Assembly (NCBI GenBank): GCA_902493835.1
Contig: CABURG010000012.1
Span: 1 to 22,065 of the forward strand
Origin: an uncultured Collinsella sp.
Lineage (GTDB): Bacteria; Actinomycetota; Coriobacteriia; Coriobacteriales; Coriobacteriaceae
Direction of reading: 5' to 3'
DNA length: 22,065 bases
Part shown: piece after piece, positions 1-8,381 of the stretch
How positions within the stretch are numbered: position 1 is the first letter of the stretch
Layout of the letters: every line of letters starts with the position of its first letter
Notes under the pieces: generated by a model
What the model was told of the DNA's origin: nothing
The model's database searches: none
Seen by the model: the letters and a program-made list of their open reading frames with translations, nothing else
Position numbers and translations under genes: made by a program

Positions 1-1
1 C

Positions 2-379
2 CGTTGCGACCGCCTGGGCGCGGCGAGCCCGCTCTACGAGCCGCCGACGCGCATGCCCGAGCTCGTGCGCGCGAGCGATAAGATCCTGCACCATACGTTC
101 GATGCGGGCGAGGGCGTGCTGATTCCGGCGGAGATCCTCGAGCACGCCAAGCGCGGCTGCCGCAACTTCGTGATCCTGCAGCCGTTCGGGTGTCTGCCCA
201 ACCATGTCGTGGGGCGCGGGCTCATCCATGCGCTCAAGGAGCAGTATCCCACGGCGCAGTTCCTGCCGCTCGACTACGATCCCGACGTGAGCTTCGCCAA
301 CGTGGAGAACCGTCTTCAGATGCTCATCATGAACGCCAAGGCGCAGGGGTGCGGTGAGGCGCATGGCGAGACCGCGTAA
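2..379 (+). CDS. 2-hydroxyacyl-CoA dehydratase / CoA-activase family protein, C-terminal fragment
   Basis: This is the 3' end of a gene that begins outside the window; the frame is open from base 2 to a TGA at 377-379. The visible 125 residues contain GEGVLIPAEIL and then QPFGCLPNHV with LDYDPD, the C-terminal signature of the large (about 1400-residue) proteins that join a BcrA/BadF-type ATPase activase to 2-hydroxyglutaryl-CoA dehydratase-like modules. Family members are oxygen-sensitive iron-sulfur proteins. The role of the large fused versions is poorly defined, so no substrate is claimed. The tail ends in a Gly/Glu/His stretch and overlaps the start of the following TetR gene, which suggests co-transcription and perhaps control by that regulator. 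The family call is fairly sure; the reaction is not known from this fragment. Confidence 0.83.
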   Translation, partial: RCDRLGAASPLYEPPTRMPELVRASDKILHHTFDAGEGVLIPAEILEHAKRGCRNFVILQPFGCLPNHVVGRGLIHALKEQYPTAQFLPLDYDPDVSFANVENRLQMLIMNAKAQGCGEAHGETA

Positions 380-1052
380 GGACGCCGATGCGCCCGATGC
401 ACGCACCCGTATCATCGAGGCGTTTTGGGAGCTCATCGAGAACAACAGCATCTTCGAGCTGTCGGTTGGCGAGGTGACCCGCGCCGCCCAGTGCAATCGC
501 GGAACGTTTTACTACTATTTTCACGATTTCGATGAACTCGTCGCCATCGCCATAGCCCAGCTGCTGCAGGATAACGAGCTCATCACCGATGCCCTCTGGC
601 ATTTTTCGAGCGAGGGCGACCTTTCGGCGTTCGACCGGCGCGACGTCCGCTGCCTGCTGCGGCGCATCGTCATCACCATGAGGGCGGGTGCCGCCGAGCA
701 GGTCGTGCAGGGCATCCATACGATCATCATCGACCGCGTGAGAGAGATCGTCCACCCCGACGGAGAAGAGCTCAAGGCGGATTCGAGCTTTGCGGTGGGC
801 TTTCTGGTCTCGGGCATCATGGACTTTGTGATGGCGGTCGGCTTTGCCCGGGAGGGCGGCGAGGAGATAGACCTCGAGCAGCTGGGGGACAGCGCGTGCG
901 CGTACCTGAGGGCGGTCGCCATGCAGACGGTGGAAACGGTCGCGCAAGTCGAGGGCGTCGATACATCCGAGCTGCTCGAACGCGTCTCCAAGGAGGCCGA
1001 TGCCTATCGCGCATCGCGTGCGACGAGTCCCGACGTGGTGAAAGACGCCTAG
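363..1052 (+). CDS. TetR/AcrR family transcriptional regulator
   Basis: The 229-residue product has an N-terminal TetR helix-turn-helix at about residues 15-62, with the recognition-helix and capping pattern RGTFYYYFHDFDEL typical of the family. The remainder is a helical ligand-binding and dimerisation domain that matches no named subgroup I recognise. I chose the ATG at 363, giving the common MARPRK start, with GAGG at 356-359 close in front. A GTG at 354 with AGGGG at 345-349 would add three residues and is a real alternative. Either start overlaps the end of the upstream CoA-activase gene, so the two are translationally coupled. By family precedent it is a dimeric DNA-binding repressor responding to a small molecule, possibly controlling its upstream neighbour; the ligand cannot be read from sequence. 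Confidence 0.88.
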   Translation: MARPRKDADAPDARTRIIEAFWELIENNSIFELSVGEVTRAAQCNRGTFYYYFHDFDELVAIAIAQLLQDNELITDALWHFSSEGDLSAFDRRDVRCLLRRIVITMRAGAAEQVVQGIHTIIIDRVREIVHPDGEELKADSSFAVGFLVSGIMDFVMAVGFAREGGEEIDLEQLGDSACAYLRAVAMQTVETVAQVEGVDTSELLERVSKEADAYRASRATSPDVVKDA

Positions 1053-1185
1053 GGTTTCTCTTGCGGGGCGCCTGTCGCGCATCGCGCGGTGAGTCCCGCG
1101 ATGCGGTCATAACCTGCATTCATGTGAGCCGGGTTTATAGATATTCCTCCAGCTGTTAACATAGACAACCTGTGGGTAAAGAGAC

Positions 1186-1217
1186 AAAAGCGCCGCCGAC
1201 GGGCGGGCGTTTTGATT
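1186..1217 (+). terminator. Hairpin with T-run ahead of clpC
   Basis: AAAA(G)CGCCGCC pairs with GGC(G)GGCGTTTT across a short loop, with one bulge on each side, and is followed by TTTTGATTT. It looks like an intrinsic terminator for the TetR transcript. Because it sits only about 28 bases before the clpC start codon, it could instead act as an attenuator in the clpC leader. No convincing CIRCE or CtsR box is visible around it. Confidence 0.45.
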
Positions 1218-1244
1218 TCGATGAACTCATGTAAGGAAACGAGC

Positions 1245-3887
1245 ATGTTAGATAGATTTACCGATCGTGCGCGCAAGGTCATGTCCATGGCCAAGCAAGA
1301 GGCGCTCGATCTTCATTCAAATAAGGTGGGTACCGAGCACCTGCTGCTCGCGCTTGCCAAGGAGGACGAGGGCATTGCCGCTGAAGCACTGCGTTCGCTC
1401 GACATCTCCTACGACGACATCATGGATACTCTCAAAGAGGTCCAGACCACCGTTCCCGAGCCCAGCGAGGAGACCGAGGCAGCCAAGCTCGCCTTTACAC
1501 CGCTCGTCATTAGCGTGATGGAGCGTTCATTCCGTGTGGCGCGTGAGAACAACCAGACCTACGTGTCGACCGAGCACCTGCTCATCGGTATCGTCGAAGA
1601 GGGCAACGGCATGGCCATGGACATCCTCATGCGCCTGGGTGTGTCGTCCGCCTCCATCAAAAAGGCTATCGAGAAGCTCACCGCCAAGGACCAGGACAAG
1701 AAGCGTCCGCTCGCCGGCGCCGGTGCTGGTCGTCCCGGTGCGGGCCTGCCGTTCTTTAGCGGCTCGGATGCCTCTCAGCAAAAGGGGAGTGGCACCGACA
1801 CGCTTAAGCAGTTCGCCACCAACCTTACGCAGAAGGCCCGCGACGGCGAGCTCGACCCCGTGATCGGTCGCGAAAAGGAAGTCCAGCGCATGATGGAGAT
1901 CCTTTCGCGCCGCACCAAGAACAACCCGCTTATCTTGGGCGACCCCGGCGTGGGCAAGACGGCCATCGTCGAGGGCCTGGCGCAGCAGATCGCTGCCGGC
2001 AACGTGCCCGAGAACCTCATGAACCAGAACATCTGGACGCTCGACCTGCCGGGCCTCGTGGCGGGCGCCAAGTATCGCGGTGAGTTTGAGGAGCGTCTCA
2101 AGAACGTGATCCAGGAGGCCACCGAAGCCGACGACGTCATCCTGTTTATCGACGAGATGCACACCATCATCGGTGCCGGTTCTGCCGAGGGTTCCATCGA
2201 CGCGAGCTCCATGCTCAAGCCCGTGCTCGCGCGCGGTGCCTTCCAGATTATCGGCGCCACCACGGCCGAGGAATTCCGCAAGTACCTCACCAAGGACCCG
2301 GCCTTTGAGCGTCGCTTCCAGACCATCGATGTCGAGGAGCCGAGCGTCGAGGACACGGTCAAGATCCTGACTGCGCTCAAGCCGCGCTACGAGGAGCACC
2401 ACCATGTGCGCTATACGCAGGGTGCTATCGAGGCCGCCGCGAACCTTTCCAACCGCTACATCCAGGATCGCTTCCTGCCCGATAAGGCCATCGACCTCAT
2501 CGACGAGGCCGGTGCCCGCGCTCGCATCGCTGCGAATCGCGCGCCCGAGCCGGTGCGCGAGGCCGAGCATCGCATCGAGGAGCTCAAGGCCGCCGCGCAG
2601 GAGGCCACCGAGAGCGACGACATGAACAAGGCCGCCGAGATCACCGAGCAGCAGAAGGCCGCCGAGATTGAACTCGCCGAGGCCAAGGCCGCCTGGACCG
2701 CCGAGCTCGACGCCAGCCCGCTCACCATCGATGTGAGTCAGATCGCCGATATCGTGTCCGTGACTTCGGGCGTGCCGGTGTCCTCGCTTACCGAGAGCGA
2801 GAGCCGTCGCCTGCTGCAAGCCGAAAGCGTGCTCAAGACGCGCATCATCGGTCAGGATGAGGCTGTCGAGGCAGTTGCCAAGGCCGTGCGCCGCAGCCGT
2901 TCGCCGCTCAAGGACCCGCGTCGCCCCGGCGGCAGCTTTATCTTCCTGGGTCCCACCGGCACGGGCAAGACCGAGCTCGCTAAGACGCTCGCCGAGTACC
3001 TCTTTGGCAGCAAGGATGCACTCATCAGCTTCGACATGTCCGAGTTCGGTAGCGAGTTCGAGGCCTCCAAGCTCATCGGTAGCCCTCCGGGTTACGTCGG
3101 TCACGACGAGGGCGGCCAGCTCACCAAGGCCGTTCGTCGCCACCCGTACTCGGTCGTGCTGTTCGACGAGATCGAGAAGGCGCACCCCGATATCTTCAAC
3201 ATCTTGCTGCAGGTGCTGGAGGAGGGCCGCCTGACCGATAGCCAGGGCAAGACGGTCGACTTCCGCAACACCGTGATCATCATGACGTCCAACGTGGGCG
3301 CTCGCGAGATTGCGCAGGATGCGAGCGTTGGCTTTGGCACCACCGGCGAGCAAGGTCTCACGTCGAGTGAGATCCGTGGTCGCGCGATGGGCGAGCTCAA
3401 GCGCCTGTTCCGCCCCGAGCTGCTCAACCGTATCGACGACATCGTGGTGTTCCAGAAGCTCTCGGGCGAGAATCTCACCAAGATCGCGCACCTGCTGGTG
3501 GGCGACCTGCGTCAGCGTTTGATTGCCAACGGCATGAACATCAAGCTCACCGATGCGGCCTATGACAAGATCGTGGCCGAGGGCACCGACCTCACCAACG
3601 GTGCGCGTCCGCTGCGCCGTGCTATTCAAAAGCTTATCGAGGACCCGCTGTCCGAGGAGCTTCTGGCCGGCGAGTGGGGCGAGGGCGATACCGTCCTGTG
3701 CGACGTGGCCGATGGCAAGTTTGTCTTTAGCCACGGCACGGGCGAGATCCCGGCACCGCGTCCGGCGGGCACGCTCGGCGGCGATACCGCCCCGGCGGCA
3801 CCGCACACCGGCAACGCCGTGCCCGTGAGCGGCGGCGTGACCTCGGGCCCCGGCGGCATGATGCAAGCCGGTTCCGGCGCGCTGTAG
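1245..3887 (+). CDS. clpC: ATP-dependent Clp protease ATP-binding subunit ClpC
   Basis: This 880-residue Hsp100 unfoldase is a typical full-length ClpC. It forms a hexameric ring that unfolds proteins and feeds them to ClpP in the cytoplasm. A double Clp-N repeat occupies about residues 1-145. The first AAA+ module has Walker A GDPGVGKT at 232-239 and Walker B LFIDEMH around D303. A coiled-coil/UVR-like middle segment lies at about 440-490. The second module has Walker A GPTGTGKT at 569-576 and Walker B LFDEIEKAH around D641. The C-terminus ends in a Gly/Pro/Ala-rich tail of about 45 residues, probably disordered. The ATG at 1245 is preceded by AAGGAAA at 1233-1239; a TTG at 1212 would add 11 residues without a ribosome site. 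No ctsR or mcsAB lies next to it here. A terminator follows. Confidence 0.97.
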   Translation: MLDRFTDRARKVMSMAKQEALDLHSNKVGTEHLLLALAKEDEGIAAEALRSLDISYDDIMDTLKEVQTTVPEPSEETEAAKLAFTPLVISVMERSFRVARENNQTYVSTEHLLIGIVEEGNGMAMDILMRLGVSSASIKKAIEKLTAKDQDKKRPLAGAGAGRPGAGLPFFSGSDASQQKGSGTDTLKQFATNLTQKARDGELDPVIGREKEVQRMMEILSRRTKNNPLILGDPGVGKTAIVEGLAQQIAAGNVPENLMNQNIWTLDLPGLVAGAKYRGEFEERLKNVIQEATEADDVILFIDEMHTIIGAGSAEGSIDASSMLKPVLARGAFQIIGATTAEEFRKYLTKDPAFERRFQTIDVEEPSVEDTVKILTALKPRYEEHHHVRYTQGAIEAAANLSNRYIQDRFLPDKAIDLIDEAGARARIAANRAPEPVREAEHRIEELKAAAQEATESDDMNKAAEITEQQKAAEIELAEAKAAWTAELDASPLTIDVSQIADIVSVTSGVPVSSLTESESRRLLQAESVLKTRIIGQDEAVEAVAKAVRRSRSPLKDPRRPGGSFIFLGPTGTGKTELAKTLAEYLFGSKDALISFDMSEFGSEFEASKLIGSPPGYVGHDEGGQLTKAVRRHPYSVVLFDEIEKAHPDIFNILLQVLEEGRLTDSQGKTVDFRNTVIIMTSNVGAREIAQDASVGFGTTGEQGLTSSEIRGRAMGELKRLFRPELLNRIDDIVVFQKLSGENLTKIAHLLVGDLRQRLIANGMNIKLTDAAYDKIVAEGTDLTNGARPLRRAIQKLIEDPLSEELLAGEWGEGDTVLCDVADGKFVFSHGTGEIPAPRPAGTLGGDTAPAAPHTGNAVPVSGGVTSGPGGMMQAGSGAL

Positions 3888-3912
3888 GGCGTGGCGACAA
3901 TTTGATACGCGC

Positions 3913-3950
3913 AATCGAGGCGCTCTGGCAAGGGCGCCTCGATTTGTAGA
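3913..3950 (+). terminator. Intrinsic terminator after clpC
   Basis: A perfect 11-bp stem, AATCGAGGCGC (3913-3923) with its complement at 3934-3944, closes a 10-base loop. A short TTTG tail follows. It lies 25 bases after the clpC stop. Confidence 0.75.
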
Positions 3951-4100
3951 GCTGCGAAGTTGTGACCGTTACGCTATGCGGTCCACCGTTAGCCGATGAT
4001 GCGAGGGCGCTCGGCGTTTTCGACTGGTTTATGCACGTAAAGTCTGGGAATATACAAGGCGCATGTCTTATTGTCTAACCAGTTGCGCCAAGGAGGCACC

Positions 4101-5558
4101 ATGGACTACAAGATTACTGGCTACGAGCCCGCCCAGCTGTTCCATTTCTTTGAGGAGATCAGCGCGATCCCCCGTGGGTCTGGCAACGAGAAGGGCATCA
4201 GCGATTTCCTGGTTGCGTTTGCCAAGGAGCGCGGCCTCGACGTGTATCAGGACGAGGTCTACAACGTCATCATTCGCAAGCCCGCATCTGCCGGCGCCGA
4301 GAATGCCCCGACCGTGATGCTGCAGGGCCACATCGACATGGTGTGCGACAAGCTGGGCTCCGTTGAGCACGACTTTACGACCGATGGTATCGACCTGGTC
4401 GTCAAGGATGGCGTCCTCACCGCTAACGGTACCACGCTGGGCGCCGACAACGGTATCGCCGTCGCTCTGATGCTCACCGTGCTCAACGACGATTCGATTG
4501 CTCATCCGGCCCTCGAGTGCGTGTTCACCACCGACGAGGAGACTGGCCTGGTTGGCGCCGAGACGCTCGACAAGTCCCAGATTAGCGCCCGCACCATGAT
4601 CAACCTCGATTCCGAGGAGGAGGGCGTGGCCACCGTCAGCTGCGCCGGCGGTGTCGTCGTTACCTACACCTGCCCGATCGTGCGCGAGCACAAGACCGGC
4701 AGCACCCTTACGCTCGAGATCTCCGGCCTGCTGGGTGGTCACTCCGGCGCCGACATCCACCTGGAGCGCGGCAACGGCAACCTCATCATGGCCCGCATCA
4801 TCGACCGCCTGATGGTCGCCGGCGAGCCCGCCATCGTCAGCTTTAACGGCGGCACTAAGGACAACGCCATCAACCGTGAGTGCAAGGCTGTTCTGGTTTA
4901 CGCCGACCACGCTGCCGCCGAGGCCGCGGCCCAGATCGCAAAGGGCATCATTGCCGACGTCACTGCCGAGCTCGAGGTCTTCGACCCCGGCTTTACCTGC
5001 ACCGTCGAGATTGCCGACGACGCCGAGGTCGAGGCCATGGACCAGAAGTCCGCGCTTGCCCTCATCCGCGCCCTGCGTCTTGCCCCTAACGGCGTGATTC
5101 GCCGCAACGTCGCCACCGACGGCTCCGTCGAGGTTTCCTCCAACATCGGCGTGGTTGCCACCTCTGACGACCAGGTCAAGATCATGCTGTCCCCGCGCTC
5201 CTCGATCACCTCGCTGCAGAACGAGTTCAAGGACCGCCTGCAGACGCTGGCCGATGTCCTGGGCTTCGACGCCAAGTTTGAGTTCGAGTATCCCGGCTGG
5301 AGCTATGCTGAGCATTCGCCGGTCCGCGACGTCTTTGTCGAGAGCTATCGCGAGCTCTTTGGCTCCGAGCTGCGCATCGAGTCCATCCACGCCGGCCTTG
5401 AGTGCGGCCTGTTTGCCGAGGCCCTGCACGGCCTGGACGCCATCGCCGTGGGCCCGACGCTCTCCGATGTCCACACCCCGGACGAGAGCATGGAGCTCGC
5501 TTCTGCCGAGCGCTTCTACGAGCTGCTCATCGACGTGCTCAAGCGCCTCGCTGCGTAA
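4101..5558 (+). CDS. pepD: Aminoacyl-histidine dipeptidase, PepD family (peptidase M20C)
   Basis: The 485-residue product matches the usual length of the cytosolic non-specific dipeptidase (M20C), a dizinc metallopeptidase that hydrolyses Xaa-His and many other dipeptides. Visible metal and catalytic motifs are GHIDMV (H77, D79), LGADNG (D116) and the glutamate pair in TTDEETG (E146, E147). The lid-domain signature GGHSGADIHLERGN and a C-terminal HAGLECG segment carrying a late metal-ligand region follow. The ATG at 4101 has an ideal AAGGAGG at 4090-4096. It stands alone between two terminators, so it is probably a single-gene transcript for peptide nutrition. No signal peptide is seen. Confidence 0.95.
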   Translation: MDYKITGYEPAQLFHFFEEISAIPRGSGNEKGISDFLVAFAKERGLDVYQDEVYNVIIRKPASAGAENAPTVMLQGHIDMVCDKLGSVEHDFTTDGIDLVVKDGVLTANGTTLGADNGIAVALMLTVLNDDSIAHPALECVFTTDEETGLVGAETLDKSQISARTMINLDSEEEGVATVSCAGGVVVTYTCPIVREHKTGSTLTLEISGLLGGHSGADIHLERGNGNLIMARIIDRLMVAGEPAIVSFNGGTKDNAINRECKAVLVYADHAAAEAAAQIAKGIIADVTAELEVFDPGFTCTVEIADDAEVEAMDQKSALALIRALRLAPNGVIRRNVATDGSVEVSSNIGVVATSDDQVKIMLSPRSSITSLQNEFKDRLQTLADVLGFDAKFEFEYPGWSYAEHSPVRDVFVESYRELFGSELRIESIHAGLECGLFAEALHGLDAIAVGPTLSDVHTPDESMELASAERFYELLIDVLKRLAA

Positions 5559-5613
5559 AGGTTGCGCTAGCAGCAGTCCGGGCTACGTGCCGGTGGATTG
5601 CAAATGACATTAT

Positions 5614-5661
5614 GAGAGGGGGCATCCGAGCTTTTGCGACGGGTGCCCCTCTCTTCTTTTA
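5614..5661 (+). terminator. Intrinsic terminator after pepD
   Basis: GAGAGGGG (5614-5621) pairs with CCCCTCTC (5646-5653). After a one-base bulge, CATCC pairs with GGGTG, around a 13-base loop. The tail TTCTTTT follows directly. It separates pepD from the converging hipBA genes. Confidence 0.88.
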
Positions 5662-5683
5662 AGAAATGGGAAATTGTGGCCAC

Positions 5684-6988
5684 CTAGCCCATATCCGCCC
5701 TGATGAGGTCGAGGGTTCGCTGGCAGTTTTCGCGGACGGGGCCGAGCATATGCTCTCGCAGGTCCGCCATGCCGGGCAGGTCGGCGTATTCATCCATGAC
5801 CTCTTCCATGCAAATGGGCACCTCGTAGGCGAGGTCCATCATGGTCGTAAAGCAAAACTTCTCGGATAGCCCGGCATCGGTGAGTGCCGCCTCCAGCGCG
5901 GGGTCGCCCATACCGTGGTATCGGCGGATAGCGCCTGGACCGATGCGCCCCACACGATTTTCGCCGCCAACGCTCATGGCGAGGCGCGCTCGGCGGCGCA
6001 TACGCTCATATGCCAAACCCGACGCGACATCGTACATTCGAGCCATCATGGCTGCGCCGTCGTTTCCAAGGAGCAGGGAATAGTTTTTCGCATGCGCATC
6101 CGGTGCGCCGATAATGGCGTTGAAGAACAGTATCTGCGTAAACAGATATAGGTTAAGTTGATGGTGGCTCGTATTTGCGAGGAGCTCTTGAATGTCGCGG
6201 GTGGTCGGGCCGCCGTCTGCCGTGTACTTTTGAGCGGGCATCACTCCAAGAGCCTGACAGAGGTCTTCTTGGTGTAGACGCATGATTGTTCCGTCTTTGA
6301 CTTTCACACGGTCATAGCGCTCAACAATGAGGGCGGGTTCGTCCTCAAATAAGCGATACTCAACGTTCGCCGTTGCGATACCCGCGCGCTGGGCGCTTTT
6401 CATGCAGACAAACTCATTAAGAGCCTCAAGTTTAAATCCGATGACGCCATTTTTGAAAATATGCGTCGTGGGCAAGGAGCCCACGCATTCGCACCAGCGA
6501 CCGTCTATGAGTGCGAGAGCGAACTTGCCCTGATTGCCTCCAAGTGACCAACTTTCATCTAGGCCCATCCACGATGCCTCGCGGTCATCTCTGATCGACT
6601 TGAGGCGCAAGGCAATCTCGTGGTCGTCTATAGGGCGGTATTCGCCAGTGCGATGCAAGACGGCGTCGATATCTTCTTCGGCGCAAAACTGCACTCCGCC
6701 CGGACAGTCGAGTCCGATATGGCTGAGCAGCGCAACGGGATTATTGGGCCTGGCGTCGAATTCGGCGGCAATCGCTTTTCGTTGGTCCTCGCTGTCGGGC
6801 AGAAGGCCAAACAAGTACGGATTCATGACCTGTTGGCCGTATGTGCGATTTGATACGGGAATGTTGGTCGATAGGGCTGGCCCGTCATAATCTTGATCGT
6901 AGGCAAAACTGACCAGACCGCTCTCATCTTGCATGAGCGTTCCTGCGGGTACACCGCAAATAATAGTCCGAAGCGTTTTTCTGGCCAT
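5684..6988 (-). CDS. hipA: HipA-family serine/threonine kinase toxin
   Basis: The 434-residue protein has the HipA layout. An N-subdomain 1 lies at about residues 1-100. Next comes the phosphate-binding SLGGNQGKFAL (the SLGGxQxK motif), then the catalytic-loop block FNAIIGAPDAHAKNYSLL with Asp and Asn in place, and the metal-binding YDVASGLAY. HipA toxins phosphorylate target proteins such as aminoacyl-tRNA synthetases and slow growth; the target here is unknown. The ATG at 6988 has AAGGA about seven bases upstream on the minus strand and lies three bases after the hipB stop. Its lower GC than the neighbouring housekeeping genes fits an acquired module. In the usual IGNxDxH motif, the N is replaced by AP (GAPDAH), a variant that leaves the catalytic Asp intact. 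The kinase therefore looks active. Confidence 0.93.
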   Translation of the reverse strand: MARKTLRTIICGVPAGTLMQDESGLVSFAYDQDYDGPALSTNIPVSNRTYGQQVMNPYLFGLLPDSEDQRKAIAAEFDARPNNPVALLSHIGLDCPGGVQFCAEEDIDAVLHRTGEYRPIDDHEIALRLKSIRDDREASWMGLDESWSLGGNQGKFALALIDGRWCECVGSLPTTHIFKNGVIGFKLEALNEFVCMKSAQRAGIATANVEYRLFEDEPALIVERYDRVKVKDGTIMRLHQEDLCQALGVMPAQKYTADGGPTTRDIQELLANTSHHQLNLYLFTQILFFNAIIGAPDAHAKNYSLLLGNDGAAMMARMYDVASGLAYERMRRRARLAMSVGGENRVGRIGPGAIRRYHGMGDPALEAALTDAGLSEKFCFTTMMDLAYEVPICMEEVMDEYADLPGMADLREHMLGPVRENCQRTLDLIRADMG

Positions 6989-6991
6989 TGG

Positions 6992-7462
6992 CTATCTTCC
7001 TTCGGGCTTGGTTTGGGCAGATGCGCTTGCGGCAATCGAGACTCCGAGATTGGACATGGCGAAATCGGCGAAGGCCTTGTCGTAGAACTCGGACGTAAAG
7101 AGGGTATCTGGAAGAGCTGGAATGGCTGCGCCGCGTCGGTTGCGATGGTGAAGACGTTGAGCGTGATGGCACCTGGGGGTGCTACAAGGTTGCAAATCGG
7201 CATGCGGGGCGTCGGCTGGCTGCTCATGTTTCGTGTCGTCGATATTCCCTTGAGCAACGAGAGCCAGTCCGAGAGCACCGAAAACCGCCAGCAACTTGTC
7301 GAGCCGAATGCCCGTGGCATCTCCCAGCTCGAGCGATGCGAGCAGGCGCTCCGAAACACCGGCTTTTTTAGCGAGGGTCGCACGGGTGATCCCTTGCGCC
7401 TCGCGCGCCCGACGCACGTAGATGCCAGCTTGGCGCGGTGTGGTGATGGGAAGGGTATCCAC
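6992..7462 (-). CDS. hipB: HipB-like XRE-family antitoxin/repressor
   Basis: A GTG start at 7462, preceded on the minus strand by AGGAG with six-base spacing, gives 156 residues. An XRE helix-turn-helix covers about residues 10-70, including GITRATLAKKAGVSERLLASLE. It is the partner of the downstream HipA kinase, expected to neutralise it and repress the operon through the inverted repeats just upstream. The protein is longer than E. coli HipB (88 residues). Its middle (nt about 7115-7195) is oddly rich in His, Arg and Cys. The +1 frame there is open, has a more typical high-GC third position and reads APPGAITLNVFTIATD, which suggests a pair of compensating indels. The C-terminus (LFTSEFYDKAFADFAM) is back in a normal-looking frame. 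Confidence 0.88.
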   Translation of the reverse strand: MDTLPITTPRQAGIYVRRAREAQGITRATLAKKAGVSERLLASLELGDATGIRLDKLLAVFGALGLALVAQGNIDDTKHEQPADAPHADLQPCSTPRCHHAQRLHHRNRRGAAIPALPDTLFTSEFYDKAFADFAMSNLGVSIAASASAQTKPEGR

Positions 7463-7475
7463 GGTGATCTCCTAA

Positions 7476-7519
7476 CGTGCAGACTTTGCATATCAGTATG
7501 ACATGCAAAAGTCTGCACG
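7476..7519 (-). promoter_or_regulatory. hipBA operator: 16-bp inverted repeat
   Basis: CGTGCAGACTTTGCAT (7476-7491) and ATGCAAAAGTCTGCACG (7503-7519) form an inverted repeat that differs by one extra A. Its centre is 11 bases (7492-7502). The repeat ends 13 bases before the hipB GTG, so a bound HipB dimer would cover the promoter and leader. A third, imperfect copy of the half-site lies at 7530-7544 (ATGCAAAACTCTGCA) inside the adjacent mntP terminator. Binding by HipB is inferred from position and family. Confidence 0.75.
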
Positions 7520-7551
7520 AAAAGGCCTCATGCAAAACTCTGCATGAGGCC
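7518..7551 (-). terminator. Intrinsic terminator of mntP
   Basis: Read on the minus strand, GGCCTCATGCA and TGCATGAGGCC form a perfect 11-bp stem (7541-7551 with 7524-7534) around a six-base loop, followed by TTTTCG. It lies 30 bases after the mntP stop. The stem and loop carry a third copy of the hipBA half-site, so terminator and operator overlap. Confidence 0.8.
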
Positions 7552-7581
7552 TCATCCGGACGTCTAGTTTTGAAGGGTGTT

Positions 7582-8160
7582 TTACAGCACCAAAATCCCC
7601 AGGTGCTCCAGCAAAATCTTGAGGCCGATGAGGATGAGCACGACGCCGCCCACGATGGTGGCGGGCTTTTCGTAGCGCGCGCCAAAGGTGTGGCCAATCG
7701 CCACGCCGGCAACGGAGAAAATAAATGTTGTGATGCCGATAAGCGATACAGCGGGAACGATGTCAACCGAGAGCGCGGCAAATGAGATGCCCACGGCTAA
7801 GGCGTCGATTGAGGTGGCGATGGCGAGGATCAGGTACTCGCCCAGGTCAATCTTTTCGGCATCCTTGCCGTCGCCTTCATCCTCGTCCTCGGCAAAGGCC
7901 TCCCACAGCATTTTGCCGCCGATGAAGGCGAGCAGGATAAAGGCGATCCAGTGGTCGATGGGGCCGATGATGCCCATAAACTGGCTGCCAAGCGCCCATC
8001 CGATTACGGGCATGCCGGCCTGGAAGCCGCCAAAGAACAGGCCGAGCACTACGGCGACCTTAAGGTTGATCTTTTTCATGCCAAGGCCCTTGCAGATGGA
8101 AACGGCAAAGGCGTCCATCGAAAGGCCAACGGCGAGCAACACGAGCTCTGCGAGTCCCAT
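7582..8160 (-). CDS. mntP: Manganese efflux pump MntP
   Basis: The 192-residue integral membrane protein has the six-helix layout of the MntP/YebN family: two three-helix repeats separated by an acidic loop (EDEDEGDG, about residues 89-100). Each repeat carries the conserved membrane Asp motif, LSMDAFAVSICKG near the N-terminus and TSIDALAVGISF in the second half. It exports Mn2+ from the cytoplasm to prevent metal toxicity. The ATG at 8160 is preceded on the minus strand by AGGGAG with seven-base spacing. A TATAAA box lies about 50 bases upstream, but no clear -35. The short leader has one small hairpin (CGGG-TTCG-CCCG) and is too short for a full manganese riboswitch. It is a single gene with its own terminator. 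Confidence 0.93.
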   Translation of the reverse strand: MGLAELVLLAVGLSMDAFAVSICKGLGMKKINLKVAVVLGLFFGGFQAGMPVIGWALGSQFMGIIGPIDHWIAFILLAFIGGKMLWEAFAEDEDEGDGKDAEKIDLGEYLILAIATSIDALAVGISFAALSVDIVPAVSLIGITTFIFSVAGVAIGHTFGARYEKPATIVGGVVLILIGLKILLEHLGILVL

Positions 8161-8381
8161 AGTCTGGCTCCCTCTCTGCGGGCGAACCCGATTACACGAC
8201 TACTCCCTCATTTATATGAGACCCGATGCTACCACATGAGCAGCTAAAAGAGCTCCGTCCCAAATGAGCTACCTAAGCTGTGTTCGCTCATTCTGTAAGC
8301 ATCGGATTTTGCAAGCGCCGCGGGGACAAACCGTGAGAAACTATTTAGCGTTTATGGAGCGTATACGATGGGAGCGATGCC

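Noticed and set aside
1083..1185. CIRCE or CtsR operator in the clpC leader
   Set aside because: No TTAGCACTC inverted repeat or GGTCAAA direct heptads were found; control of clpC cannot be assigned from the sequence.
1527..3914. 795-codon open frame antisense to clpC
   Set aside because: It mirrors clpC, whose domains are unmistakable; long antisense frames are expected in high-GC coding DNA. The same applies to the frames opposite pepD (4068-5474) and tuf (17391-18722).
8161..8240. yybP-ykoY manganese riboswitch ahead of mntP
   Set aside because: The minus strand has GGGAGTAG about 40 bases before the start, but the leader after the likely -10 box is only about 50 bases and lacks the rest of the aptamer.
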